A stretch of DNA of 64,000 nt, from assembly GCA_902506225.1 (NCBI GenBank), contig LR733345.1, positions 1,178,001-1,242,000 of the forward strand. The letters run 5' to 3'. The position numbers and the translations under genes were made by a program. The notes below the pieces were generated by a model. It was not told where the DNA came from. It saw only the letters and a list, made by a program, of their open reading frames with translations, and ran no database searches. The stretch's first letter is position 1, and each line of letters begins with the position of its first letter. Shown here one piece after another: positions 17,164 through 26,983 of the stretch. The DNA is from Faucicola sp902506225 (GTDB lineage: Bacteria > Pseudomonadota > Gammaproteobacteria > Pseudomonadales > Moraxellaceae).

Positions 17164-18957
17164 TTAGAATTGGAATTCGTCAACTTCCATAGTCATGTAT
17201 GGCTCAAGACCTGTATCAATACGTTTGACGTAAGTTAAGGTGCGAGGCAATAGTTTTGCAAAGTAGAACTGAGCGGTTTTGATTTTGGCTTGATAGAATT
17301 TGGTCTCAGTGGTGTCGCCTTGGAGCGCTTGTTGAGCGACTAACGCCATACGCGCCCATAGGTAAGCTAGGGTGATGTAGCCACTATAGTACATGTAGTC
17401 AACCGCCGCTGCACCCACTGCATCCGGATTTTCAGTGGCTTGCATACCAATGCGAGCGGTCAAATCGCCCCATTCTTTATTCAAACGTGCTAGTGGACGA
17501 ATGAATTCACCCATCGCATCGTTGTCTTTGTTTTCTTCACAGAATTGATAAATCACTTTGCTAAAGTTAGCTAGCATTTTACCTTGTGAACCCAATACTT
17601 TACGACCTAACAAGTCGAGTGACTGGATTTCAGTGGTACCTTCATATAAACAAGCAATACGCGTATCACGTACGTTTTGTTCCATGCCCCATTCACGGAT
17701 AAAGCCGTGACCACCATATACTTGCACACCGTGATTGGCTGCTTCATAACCTGTTTCAGTTAAGAAGGCTTTGGCAATTGGGGTTAAAAAAGACAACATT
17801 TGGTCAGCGTAGGCTTGTGTTTCGCCTTCACCTTTTGTTACCACATCAGAGAATTGTGATAGATAGTAGACGAGGGCACGGCCACCTTCTGCAAACGCTT
17901 TACAAGTTAATACCATGTTGCGCACTGCTGGATGGACGATGATTGGGTCAGCCACTTGTTCTGGCGCTTTTGCACCGCTTAATGCGCGCATCGCAAGACG
18001 TTCTTTAGCGTAGCTTAAGCCACCTTGGAAAGCCAATTCCGCCGCAGTGAGACCTTGAATCGCGGTACCAATACGGGCGGTATTCATAAAGGTAAACATA
18101 CAGTTTAGACCTTTGTTTTCAGGTCCAATCAAGTAGCCTTTGGCTTTATCAAAGTTTAGTACCGCAGTTGCAGAGGCTTTGATACCCATTTTGTGTTCAA
18201 TCGAACCACAGGTAACGGGGTTACGCTCACCGATAGAGCCATCTTCGTTGACATTGAATTTTGGTACGATGAATAATGAGATACCTTTGGTACCTGCTGG
18301 CGCACCCGGTAAACGCGCTAGTACGATATGGACAATGTTGTCTGCCATGTCGTGTTCGCCCGCTGAGATAAAGATTTTTTGACCGGTGATAGCGTATGAA
18401 CCGTCTTCATTGGGTTCAGCTTTGCTGCGGATAATACCTAGGTCAGAACCTGCATGCGCTTCGGTCAGACACATGGTACCTGTCCACTCACCGCTGACGA
18501 GTTTTAACAAATATTTTTGTTTTTGTTCATCGGTACCGTGGTGTTCTAGTGTACGGATAGCGCCTTCAGATAGACCTGGGTACATTGAGAAAGACCAGTT
18601 AGCGGTACCTACCATTTCATTGACCGCTGAACCCAATGACAATGGCATGCCTTGACCGCCAAATTCTTCATCGGCACATAAAGAAGGAAAGCCTAATTCA
18701 CAGTATTGTTTATAAGCTTCTTTAAAGCCTTTTGGCGTATATACATTACCATTTTCAAAACGACAGCCTTCTTCATCGCCTGAACGGTTAAGGGGTGACA
18801 ATTCTGCTTCAGAGAAGCTTGCACCTGCTTCTATGAAACTATCAATCGTTTCTTTATCCGTATGGGCATAGCTAGGAATGGTTTTGTAGTGATCTTCAAA
18901 TTTTAATAATTCATGCATGACAAATTTCATATCACGAAGCGGCGCTTTATATTGCAT
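17164..18957 (-). CDS. Acyl-CoA dehydrogenase, DmdC/FadE-type (paralogue 2)
   Basis: 597 residues with the same architecture as its downstream neighbour: MCLTEAHAGSDLG, GQKIFISAGEHD, GSIEHKMGIKASATA, VYGGHGFIREWGMEQ and LYEGTTEIQSLDLLGRKVL, the last with the catalytic Glu. The two copies are clearly homologous over their whole length but diverged, so this is an old duplication, probably with different chain-length preferences. No electron-transfer or thiolase gene adjoins them. The start at ATG 18957 gives the family N-terminus YKAPLRDMKFVMHEL. Confidence 0.9.
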   Translation of the reverse strand: MQYKAPLRDMKFVMHELLKFEDHYKTIPSYAHTDKETIDSFIEAGASFSEAELSPLNRSGDEEGCRFENGNVYTPKGFKEAYKQYCELGFPSLCADEEFGGQGMPLSLGSAVNEMVGTANWSFSMYPGLSEGAIRTLEHHGTDEQKQKYLLKLVSGEWTGTMCLTEAHAGSDLGIIRSKAEPNEDGSYAITGQKIFISAGEHDMADNIVHIVLARLPGAPAGTKGISLFIVPKFNVNEDGSIGERNPVTCGSIEHKMGIKASATAVLNFDKAKGYLIGPENKGLNCMFTFMNTARIGTAIQGLTAAELAFQGGLSYAKERLAMRALSGAKAPEQVADPIIVHPAVRNMVLTCKAFAEGGRALVYYLSQFSDVVTKGEGETQAYADQMLSFLTPIAKAFLTETGYEAANHGVQVYGGHGFIREWGMEQNVRDTRIACLYEGTTEIQSLDLLGRKVLGSQGKMLANFSKVIYQFCEENKDNDAMGEFIRPLARLNKEWGDLTARIGMQATENPDAVGAAAVDYMYYSGYITLAYLWARMALVAQQALQGDTTETKFYQAKIKTAQFYFAKLLPRTLTYVKRIDTGLEPYMTMEVDEFQF

Positions 18958-19107
18958 ACGATATCCTTGATTAGTGTTTTAAAAAGACAAAAAACCCTAC
19001 CCCATTACTAAGGTTTTATATCTCTAAGATAGGAAAATTTGGCAAAGGTGACAAGGTGCTAACATGACTATTGGGTCATAAAAAAATCTAATTAGTCTAA
19101 TTTAAAC

Positions 19108-20952
19108 TTATAGCAAATAGTTTGGTTTGTAGTTGGCTTTAAGCCACTCAGTGGTATCTTTACTAGACATGGGTACACCAAAACCAAAGCCTTGAATTAA
19201 ATCACAACCAAGGCTACGCAAATATTCAATTTCTTCACGGTTAGAGACGCCCTCAGCCAATGCTTGCATGGATAGCGAATGCGCCATCTCAATCACTGAT
19301 TTGACTATCACTTGTTTTTTTGTGTCCTGTAAAATATCCGTGATAAATAAGCGGTCAATTTTGAGCACATCAATCGGATATTTAATCAAATATTGCAGCG
19401 CGGCAAAACCTGTACCAAAGTCATCAATCGATATACTAAAACCATACTGGCGCAGTTTTGCTAGCATCAGCTGCGCTTTTACTTCATCTTGAATGTTGCA
19501 GACTTCGGTGATTTCAAAACTGATTAATTGGGCAAGCCAACTATACTGCTGTATCATCCCTTCAATAAACTCAATAAATTTGTCACTAATCAATTGACGA
19601 GTATCAATATTGATACAGATGAGGCAGTTATAGCCCATCTCACGCCATGTCAAAATCTGCTCGATACACGCTAACACGATTTTTTCAAATAGCGCCTGCG
19701 ATGACTTATCGAGCACCTCCGCCAAAAAATCGTTGGGATAGAGCAGTCCTAGGGTGGGATGCTCCCAGCGCACCAGCGCTTCAAACATCGGCATGTCAGG
19801 CTGTGCAAACGCTAACTTAGGCTGAAAATAGGGCAAAATTTGCTGTTTTAATAACGCATTTTTAAAGGCACTGAGCAAATGAATGTCTTTAAAATTGCCT
19901 TTTTGCTGATTGCCATCATACCAAACACAATCTTCATCACTGATGAGCCGCGCATGTTTTAACGCCGTGTCTGCTTGCAATAGCAATGTCTGAGCATCTT
20001 GGGTATGGGTTGGGAAAATCGAGGCGCCAATCGACAACCTTAAATAAATTGATTGGTTGTCAATGCTAAAAGGTAAGTCAAATAAGTGTTTTAGCGCTGC
20101 CACATAGTGATGCGCGGCATCAAGGTGTTGTACCGAAATCATCGCCGCAAAACTATCACCCCCAAATCGCGAAAAAGTGACTAAACTGGCACCCGAAATT
20201 TTTAAGGATTTTACCCGTTTGACAAAACCTTGAATCAGCGTATTGGTATTTTCAATGCCAAGGCTGATGTTAAAAGATTGCAATTTATCAATATTGATGC
20301 GTAGCAATACCCCCATACACTCGCGCTGATTATCGGCTGTCTGGTAGTAGTCAATACAGCTTTTTAATTTGTCATAAAAAGTATCGTAATTGGGCAGGCC
20401 CGTTAATTCATCATAATTGTAGAGATGTAAGGTGTGGCTAAGCTGCGCATCTTTTTTGGTTAAATTGGTAAGTAGCCCTACATACACCACCCGATTATCA
20501 TCGACTTCACACACGCAGATATCTAGCCAAACCGCCACTTCAGGTGAATTGTGATAACAAAGCACTAAATTAGTCGAAATTGATTGTCGATTATCCAGTC
20601 TGGTAATGATGGCGGCAATCGCTTGCTGTAAGTGGGGCGCATAGGTCTTATACGGATAAAAATAAAACGGGCTACCTAGCACCTGATCGCGTGGCAAGGC
20701 GGTAATGTTTAAAAATTGCTGATTGACACAGATAAAACGTAGCTGTTCATCAAGCATAAAAATGCCATCATGGATTTTTGAAAAAACCGAGGCAAACACC
20801 GCATTTTGATGTTCAAGCGAAATTTGTTGATCAAAAAAATGGCTATCGACAATAAACCCATACTGACTTAACTCATCATGACAAAACTTGTTAGCACCCG
20901 TAAAACAATCACGATGGTCTATCGGCATGACTGATTTGTTATTCAGTGACAT
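19108..20952 (-). CDS. PAS-GGDEF-EAL protein, probable c-di-GMP phosphodiesterase
   Basis: 614 residues. A PAS domain lies near 50-170. The GGDEF domain (about 180-345) has the signature changed to GGDSF (RFGGDSFAAM), lacking the glutamate needed for cyclase activity. The EAL domain (about 365-605) keeps FEALVRWEHP, the metal-binding DDFGTGFAALQYL, and KIDRLFI. The likely activity is therefore c-di-GMP hydrolysis, with the degenerate GGDEF perhaps sensing GTP. No membrane segments, so it is cytoplasmic. It begins 2 bases after the rsmE stop and should be cotranscribed with it. It probably governs the motile-to-sessile switch. Confidence 0.88.
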   Translation of the reverse strand: MSLNNKSVMPIDHRDCFTGANKFCHDELSQYGFIVDSHFFDQQISLEHQNAVFASVFSKIHDGIFMLDEQLRFICVNQQFLNITALPRDQVLGSPFYFYPYKTYAPHLQQAIAAIITRLDNRQSISTNLVLCYHNSPEVAVWLDICVCEVDDNRVVYVGLLTNLTKKDAQLSHTLHLYNYDELTGLPNYDTFYDKLKSCIDYYQTADNQRECMGVLLRINIDKLQSFNISLGIENTNTLIQGFVKRVKSLKISGASLVTFSRFGGDSFAAMISVQHLDAAHHYVAALKHLFDLPFSIDNQSIYLRLSIGASIFPTHTQDAQTLLLQADTALKHARLISDEDCVWYDGNQQKGNFKDIHLLSAFKNALLKQQILPYFQPKLAFAQPDMPMFEALVRWEHPTLGLLYPNDFLAEVLDKSSQALFEKIVLACIEQILTWREMGYNCLICINIDTRQLISDKFIEFIEGMIQQYSWLAQLISFEITEVCNIQDEVKAQLMLAKLRQYGFSISIDDFGTGFAALQYLIKYPIDVLKIDRLFITDILQDTKKQVIVKSVIEMAHSLSMQALAEGVSNREEIEYLRSLGCDLIQGFGFGVPMSSKDTTEWLKANYKPNYLL

Positions 20953-20954
20953 GA

Positions 20955-21824
20955 TTATTCCTGTGCAAGGGTCAAAGTTTGATGTAGCGTCAACAATGAA
21001 GACAATGCGACAACAGGGGCTGTCTCAGTTCTTAGCACACGCTCGCCAATTTGCCAAGGCATAAAACCTCGCTCGATAGCTTGCGTTATTTCTTGCGCTG
21101 AAAACCCACCTTCGGCGCCAATGAGTAACCAAAATTGGGCTAAAGAACACTGTCTAAACTGGTTTATTATATGGGGTAGTGGGTTGGGATATGGGGTATA
21201 GGGCGTGATGGGTTCAATATCGCTACGCTCAATGTCGTTACCTTCAATTTGATTACAAGGTAGCACTACGCCACTGTCATCAGGAGGAACGGCTAAAATT
21301 AATTTGGTCACGTTGGCAGAAGTGGGCACGCCTGCTGGCTCATCAATCCAGTCACTAAAAGCTTTTGGTGCCAGTAAGTTTGGCACGATATTAAGCCCAC
21401 ATTGTTCACAAGCCGATACCGCAACCTGCTGCCAATGGGCGAGCTTTTTAGCGGCTTGGTCTGCTTTTAAACGTACTTCACCATGTTGGCTTGTGAGCAG
21501 TTGAATCGATGACACCCCAAGCTCTGTGGCTTTTTGAATGGCATAATCCATGCGCTCACCACGGCTCATAACCAAGGCAATGTTGACAGTAAATGGCAAA
21601 TCCCGATTGATTGGATTAAAATCGTTGATGGTAACGAGAGCTTGTTTTTTAGTAATATCCGTTAAAGTGACGGTATATTCACCACCTTGACCATCAAAAA
21701 ACAACGCTTGTTCACCCATACTTGCTCTTAACACTTTACACCAATGATGAAAAATCTCTTCGGTCAAAGGCACAGTGCTGCCAACTTGTAGCAAATTTGG
21801 TTGGTTATAAAAAAATCTACGCAT
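20955..21824 (-). CDS. rsmE: 16S rRNA (uracil-1498-N3)-methyltransferase
   Basis: SPOUT-class enzyme that methylates U1498 in 16S rRNA. An N-terminal PUA-like domain begins MRRFFYNQ. The SAM-binding knot is LLIGAEGGFSAQEI and LRTETAPVVALSSLL near the C-terminus. 289 residues, longer than the usual ~240-245. The extra ~40 residues (about 175-220, rich in Asp, Pro and Asn) lie just before the knot and look like a low-complexity surface loop. First gene of the pair with the GGDEF-EAL gene. Confidence 0.92.
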   Translation of the reverse strand: MRRFFYNQPNLLQVGSTVPLTEEIFHHWCKVLRASMGEQALFFDGQGGEYTVTLTDITKKQALVTINDFNPINRDLPFTVNIALVMSRGERMDYAIQKATELGVSSIQLLTSQHGEVRLKADQAAKKLAHWQQVAVSACEQCGLNIVPNLLAPKAFSDWIDEPAGVPTSANVTKLILAVPPDDSGVVLPCNQIEGNDIERSDIEPITPYTPYPNPLPHIINQFRQCSLAQFWLLIGAEGGFSAQEITQAIERGFMPWQIGERVLRTETAPVVALSSLLTLHQTLTLAQE

Positions 21825-22082
21825 AAATCATCTAAGTAAGTTTCACGATTAAGTTAAGTGGGTTAAAATGCCTACAAAAGTTAAATATTTTTTTTACGAT
21901 AATCTCATGAATTATACGTTAAATATGAGTAATGTAGTCATAAGCTGTGAATTTTAATACAATTTTTTATAATACTGTAAGAATTGAACCTTTGTAACAA
22001 ATCCTATCTCTTGATAATTATTGATAATAAAAAACACTTGTTTATAGTTAGTTGGTAACTTTCATGAAACGTTAGCAAAAGC

Positions 22083-23453
22083 TTAGGGCAGATCGATGGT
22101 TTGAGACGAGCCTTTGGGTATTTGGGGGATATGGTCATAAAGCTTTTGCAAACAATGATTTAATATGCCAAAGATGTGTCCAAGCTCTACTGGGGTCGTG
22201 CAATAAGGCGGAATAAGATAAACATGGTTGCCAATCGGGCGAATCATCACGCCGTGATCAAGGCATAAATTGGCAAAAGCTTTGCCCAAATTTTGAGAAA
22301 AATCCAAGGTAAAAGCTGCAATCATGCCGGTTTGACGTACAAATTTTATGGATAAATTGGCATCAGCTAATTGCTGTAAGCCATCAGCCATCGCTTGGAT
22401 AAGCGATTGGTTGTGTAGCAAGACATTATCGCGTTCAAACAGTTCAAGCGACGCCAAAGCGGCGCTACAAGCCAATGGGTTGCCAGTAAAACTATGCGAA
22501 TGTAAAAAGCCTTTTTCCACTTTGTCATCATAAAACGCTTGATAAACATTATCGGTTGTCATGACGCAAGACATTGGCAGATAGCCTGCCGTTAGACCTT
22601 TTGACAGACAGATAAAGTCAGGGCAATAATCGTCTTGTTTATCGGCATCTGCCAAGGCTAGCATTTGTTCTACCGCAAACATAGTACCTGTACGACCAAA
22701 ACCCACGGCAATCTCATCATATATCACGTGGATGTGATAATGGTGCGCAAGTTTGGCAACGCCAAGCAAATAATTAGCAGAATACATCGCCATGCCAGCT
22801 GCTCCTTGTACCAAAGGTTCAAGGATAATCGCACAGATATCGCGAGATTTTTCTGCCAAGATGCGTTCTAGTGCATCCAAGCTTTTTTGCTCATGGAGCT
22901 GCGCTGCGCTATCGTCAGGGCTGAAAATATGTGCGGGGGAAGGAATACGAATTTGGCTGACAATCAAATCTTTATATTGCTTACTAAACAGCGGGATATC
23001 TGTCACCGCAAGACTGCCAACGGTTTCACCGTGATAACCGTGTTCCAATGAGATGAATTTGGTTTTTTGCGTTTGCCCTGATTGCTGCCAGTACTGCAAA
23101 CTCATTTTAAGTGCGACTTCCACCGCCCCTGAGCCACTGTCGGCAAAAAAAGCTTTGGTTAGTGGTTTGGGCGTGATGGCAACCAATTTTTCTGCAAGCG
23201 TCAAAATCGGCGGGTGAGTGACACTAGCGATTAAAGTATGCTCAAGCGTATCGAGCTGCTGTTTTATTTTTTCGTTGATAAAGGGATGGCAATGTCCATG
23301 TAAATTGACCCACCATGAGCTAATCATATCGTAATAGGCGTTACCGTGCTGATCATATAATTGATTGCCTTGAGCTTTGACGAGGTGGAGTGGGGGATTG
23401 TTTTCAAGGGCTTGCATCTGTGTGCAAGGAAGCCATAACGCGTTATTCATCAT
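22083..23453 (-). CDS. bioA: Adenosylmethionine-8-amino-7-oxononanoate aminotransferase
   Basis: PLP enzyme of biotin synthesis, forming 7,8-diaminopelargonate. Motifs: MISSWWVNLHGHCHP near the N-terminus (a BioA hallmark), GSGAVEVALKMS, the PLP-Asp in VIYDEIAVGFGRTG, the Schiff-base Lys in CLSKGLTAGYLP, and PPYCTTPVELG at the end. ATG 23453 follows GAGATCTTT, giving 456 residues; the frame extends 15 codons further upstream without family similarity. No other bio gene lies beside it. A terminator-like hairpin precedes the start. Confidence 0.93.
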   Translation of the reverse strand: MMNNALWLPCTQMQALENNPPLHLVKAQGNQLYDQHGNAYYDMISSWWVNLHGHCHPFINEKIKQQLDTLEHTLIASVTHPPILTLAEKLVAITPKPLTKAFFADSGSGAVEVALKMSLQYWQQSGQTQKTKFISLEHGYHGETVGSLAVTDIPLFSKQYKDLIVSQIRIPSPAHIFSPDDSAAQLHEQKSLDALERILAEKSRDICAIILEPLVQGAAGMAMYSANYLLGVAKLAHHYHIHVIYDEIAVGFGRTGTMFAVEQMLALADADKQDDYCPDFICLSKGLTAGYLPMSCVMTTDNVYQAFYDDKVEKGFLHSHSFTGNPLACSAALASLELFERDNVLLHNQSLIQAMADGLQQLADANLSIKFVRQTGMIAAFTLDFSQNLGKAFANLCLDHGVMIRPIGNHVYLIPPYCTTPVELGHIFGILNHCLQKLYDHIPQIPKGSSQTIDLP

Positions 23454-23503
23454 AAAGATCTCAAAATTTTTTGTCACATTGTAGCACTTTTGACCCAAGA
23501 AAA

Positions 23504-23525
23504 AAGGCTTGAAATCGCAAGCCTT
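23504..23525 (-). terminator. Terminator-like hairpin upstream of bioA
   Basis: On the minus strand, AAGGCTTG-CGATTT-CAAGCCTT is followed directly by TTTT. It sits 50 bases before the bioA ATG. It may be a second terminator for the transporter transcript or an attenuator in the bioA leader. Confidence 0.65.
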
Positions 23526-23603
23526 CTAATGCTATGAGCGATAATGATAATAATAGCAACGGTAATTATCACAGAATTTACGTACTATAAATTTTCGATA
23601 AAA

Positions 23604-23636
23604 AAGCGTCTAAAAAAATGTCGTTTTTAGACGCTT
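23604..23636 (-). terminator. Terminator of the CitMHS transporter gene
   Basis: A perfect 13-bp stem (AAGCGTCTAAAAA / TTTTTAGACGCTT) with a 7-base loop; on the minus strand it runs into a T tract. It lies 65 bases past the transporter stop. Confidence 0.88.
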
Positions 23637-23700
23637 GTATAAACAGTAAATTTATAATGATTGATAAAATCGTATACTTAAAATTCTCGATGATAGCCTA

Positions 23701-25062
23701 TTAAAGTGGCACACCACCCACCGTGAATATCGCTAAGGAAAATGCGACAAAAATACCAATCGCCCATTTGGCTGATTGAATCTGCCATTTACCCATCTCA
23801 ACACCTGTAATATGCAGCAATAGATAGATAAATCCAACCAATGGACTTAATAAATGAAATGCTTGACCAGCGGTTGAAGCAATCGCAATATCCATTGAGC
23901 TAAAACCATATTTTATCCCAACTTGGTTTAATACCGGCAACACACCCAAATAAAAAGCATCATTACTTAGCAAAAACGTACCAGGTACAGAGATCAAGGC
24001 GACAATCAACGGCCAGTGATTACCAAATCGCTGTGGAATCCAGGTCGCTAGGGCGTCGCCCATGGCATGACTCATACCTGTGCCCGATAAAATCCCCATA
24101 AAAACCCCCGCTGCCAGCACCATGAAAATTACTTGTACGGCTGATGAGCCATATTTTTCAATAATTTCACGTTGATCGGCTTGTTTCGGGTAATTAGCCA
24201 TTAAAGCAACGGCTAACGCAATCGCAAAAATTAATGCTGAATTTACCTTTGGTAGAAACCACATACCACCAAAAATAAGTTCAATCATCACTAGCAGCGT
24301 CAAGCCAAAATTGAACCAAATGAGATGGGGTCTAGTAAATTTAGCATCGTCCTCATGCGGTGTATCAATCAGATGCACCATACCGTCTGTATTCAGATTG
24401 GTGATACCCAGTCGTTTTCTCTCTGCTAACCCCCGTATGACAGCCACAGCAATGACCCATAGGGCGGCGATAATCATCCCCGGCATGATTGCACGTAATA
24501 ACTCCCCCTCATCAACATGCAGCGCTGTGATGATACGTGCGGTGGGTCCTCCCCAAGGCAATAAATTCATGATAGAATTTGCCAGAACAATTAATACCGC
24601 CAAATCCATCATTTTCATATTCAATTTGCGATACACAGGTAGCATGGCTGAACAGACCACAAGGGTGGTCGTCGATCCATCGCCATCAACTGAGATGCCT
24701 AGTGCAAGAATCGCTGTGCCCACCAAGACTTTTAAAGGGTCGCCCTTGACTGCTCGGACAATAAAATTGACCAATGGCTGAAACAACCCAGCACTCAGCA
24801 TTAAACCAAAGTATAAAATCGCAAATAACAGCATAAGTGCTGTACCTGCAACGCCTTTGATTTTTAAATCTGCATCACTGATCATCCCCGCAATAGCATA
24901 CTTAGGAATATCAAGTGCAGAAAACCCCCACTGGTTTATGGCTCCAGCGATAACACCAATAATTAAAGGCACTAAAATAAGAGAGGTAAAAGGGGATGCT
25001 TTGCGGGTCATGATAAGTATCATAAACCCGATCACAATTAATAATCCAAACAGCGCTAACAT
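23701..25062 (-). CDS. CitMHS-family citrate/proton (or metal-citrate) symporter
   Basis: 453-residue inner-membrane protein with about 11-12 hydrophobic segments. The family features are the N-terminal MLALFGLLIVIGFMILI, the conserved SVDGDGSTTTLVVCSAMLPVYRKL and LLPWGGPTARI, and near the C-terminus LSNDAFYLGVLPVL and STAGQAFHLLSPLVG. Members import citrate free or complexed with Mg or Ca. No citrate-fermentation genes lie nearby, so it probably feeds the TCA cycle. It is alone between terminators. The start is ATG 25062. Confidence 0.88.
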   Translation of the reverse strand: MLALFGLLIVIGFMILIMTRKASPFTSLILVPLIIGVIAGAINQWGFSALDIPKYAIAGMISDADLKIKGVAGTALMLLFAILYFGLMLSAGLFQPLVNFIVRAVKGDPLKVLVGTAILALGISVDGDGSTTTLVVCSAMLPVYRKLNMKMMDLAVLIVLANSIMNLLPWGGPTARIITALHVDEGELLRAIMPGMIIAALWVIAVAVIRGLAERKRLGITNLNTDGMVHLIDTPHEDDAKFTRPHLIWFNFGLTLLVMIELIFGGMWFLPKVNSALIFAIALAVALMANYPKQADQREIIEKYGSSAVQVIFMVLAAGVFMGILSGTGMSHAMGDALATWIPQRFGNHWPLIVALISVPGTFLLSNDAFYLGVLPVLNQVGIKYGFSSMDIAIASTAGQAFHLLSPLVGFIYLLLHITGVEMGKWQIQSAKWAIGIFVAFSLAIFTVGGVPL

Positions 25063-25609
25063 ATTTGTAATCCTTTACATTGTCATTTAAAAAGGTGGCA
25101 ATATTATCATAATATTTTGTGTTTTTTCGATAATTTCTATGCTCATGTCACAAACCAAGATGTCCCGATACGTGCAACTATTAAAATGCCCCAATCTGTA
25201 CAGCCACTTAACATAAAATCAAGCTAATCCAGTTCGATACAGGTTATTGGCTAACGTATTGGAAAATATATAAAAATAGTAATATAACAAGCCAACATTA
25301 TTACGATATCTTGAATACTTAATGACACAGATAAGTTTTAACGCATCAAAACTGTCTCAAAAAAATACAAAAGCATTACCACACAAAAGTGCATAGCGGC
25401 ATCATCTGTTTTTATTTTGACAGATCGATAGTATTTTAGAATGCTTGCAGGGACAGCGGCTAGACAGGGTAGTAAAGCGGGAACTCAAGAATAAAACACA
25501 ACCAACGGTTTGTTGGGGGTATCACCCCTATCGAAAAAGCCTTGCAACGGCTTTTTCAACGAAAAATTTATGATTAAGGAAAAATTGAGGGTTAAGCAAA
25601 AATTGATGG
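25063..25609. other. 547-bp gap between the citrate transporter and the GAF regulator
   Basis: No convincing gene. The side near 25609 holds two hairpins: AGGGGTGATACCCCC-type at about 25514-25530 and the terminator at 25533-25557. The rest is AT-rich and should carry the transporter promoter, which I could not pinpoint. Confidence 0.5.
25533..25557 (-). terminator. Probable terminator of the GAF regulator gene
   Basis: GAAAAAGCC / GGCTTTTTC, a 9-bp stem with a 7-base loop. The T tract lies inside the stem's 3' arm when read on the minus strand. Confidence 0.65.
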
Positions 25610-26785
25610 TTACCGATTTGACAGTTCCTCTAAATGTTGGTGAATGGCGAGGTTATCTGGCATTAATTCAATCAACCTTTCTATAGCGTCGCTAGCATCG
25701 GGGCAATTTGACAAATGCATGAGTAATAAGTCAACCTGATCTGAATGATAAATGGCTTGGCTCAAGCGAGCTTCTAAACAAGTGCGCCAAGTGCATAAAA
25801 AAGGGCTTTCAGTTTTGCTAAAAAATATACCGGTATACAATTTGAGGGCGGCTTCTAAATAACCTGCATTTAATGATTGTTCAACCCGTAAAAAATCACC
25901 ATCAATAGGCATTAATAGGCGGTAAGGACGAGAACCCAATAAACCCGTAAGCGTATCACGTAACTGCGACATTTCAGTCTTTAGCGTACCTTGTGACACT
26001 TTACGCTCACCGTAGATTGCTTGGTGTAAAGCATCTAAGCTCATGCCTTGGGGGCAAAGTGCTAACACTGTCAATATCTCGACTTGCCGAGGGGTCAGAC
26101 GTAAGGTTTTGCCATTGAATATAACGCTGGGTTCATTAAATCCTTGAATATACAGATAGTGTCTTTGGCACTCATTTAAAGCAGATTGTAAAATACTGGC
26201 ACAGCGTTCAGCAGCAAATATGCCAAAATTATTGTGATTTTGCCAAGTGGTCGATAAATCTAAGACGCCAATGACCTGCTTGGTATGCGGTTCAATGATA
26301 GGCGTGGCATAACAGACCCATTCATGAACCGAAGGCATATAATGTTCATTGGCAAAAACACAAGTTGATTGCTGCGTTTTTAGCGATAAAGCCAGCGCAT
26401 TTGTGCCAACTTGGCTTTCCCCCCAGCATCCGCCTTCGATGAAGTTAACCGCTTCTGCCGCTTTTTGCATAGACTTGCTGGCAGTCGTCCAAATAATCGT
26501 ACTACCGATATCAGCCACAGCCATCACCATGGAGGATTGCAAGGTAATATGTTGTAATTGATTTTGACAATAGCCTAAGGCTTTTTTTAGATAATACGAT
26601 TGATCGCTTTTGATGGCGTTAATAGGTGCTTGTTGGCGCTCAGTTGGAATGTTAGCAATGTCTGAGCGGTGCCATGACTGAACGATACTTTGTTGGATAA
26701 GATCTGCATTATTATCGGTAAAGGTAATGTTAAAACGCCTCTTATCAATCCGATGCCTTTGCTCTAACAGTCTATTTTTATTCAT
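25610..26785 (-). CDS. GAF-domain transcriptional regulator (AcoR-like N-terminus, winged-helix C-terminus)
   Basis: 391 residues. The N-terminal half resembles AcoR-type sensor regions: SIVQSWHRS near 32-40, then a GAF domain (about 70-190) with GSTIIWTTASKSM, GGCWGESQVGTNALALSL and GVLDLSTTW. There is no sigma-54 AAA domain. Instead, residues about 215-290 form a winged-helix-like unit (LTPRQVEILTVLALCPQGMS...) . It diverges from the aldehyde dehydrogenase gene 198 bases away and is probably its activator, sensing acetaldehyde, acetoin or a related compound. The ligand is not deducible. Confidence 0.75.
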   Translation of the reverse strand: MNKNRLLEQRHRIDKRRFNITFTDNNADLIQQSIVQSWHRSDIANIPTERQQAPINAIKSDQSYYLKKALGYCQNQLQHITLQSSMVMAVADIGSTIIWTTASKSMQKAAEAVNFIEGGCWGESQVGTNALALSLKTQQSTCVFANEHYMPSVHEWVCYATPIIEPHTKQVIGVLDLSTTWQNHNNFGIFAAERCASILQSALNECQRHYLYIQGFNEPSVIFNGKTLRLTPRQVEILTVLALCPQGMSLDALHQAIYGERKVSQGTLKTEMSQLRDTLTGLLGSRPYRLLMPIDGDFLRVEQSLNAGYLEAALKLYTGIFFSKTESPFLCTWRTCLEARLSQAIYHSDQVDLLLMHLSNCPDASDAIERLIELMPDNLAIHQHLEELSNR

Positions 26786-26983
26786 ATTTTAAAATATCCT
26801 AATGTACTAACCAATCCTTGGTTTTTTAAAATAAGCTATCCTCAATAGTATAATGTCCATCCCTTATTGTAAAGGATAATTAAACACCTACCTTTTACCT
26901 ACCGTTTCTGTAATAATATGAATTTGTAAACCCCCAACTGCACGAAGCAGTTTATCTACTAACTGACAAAAGGAAATGTCATT

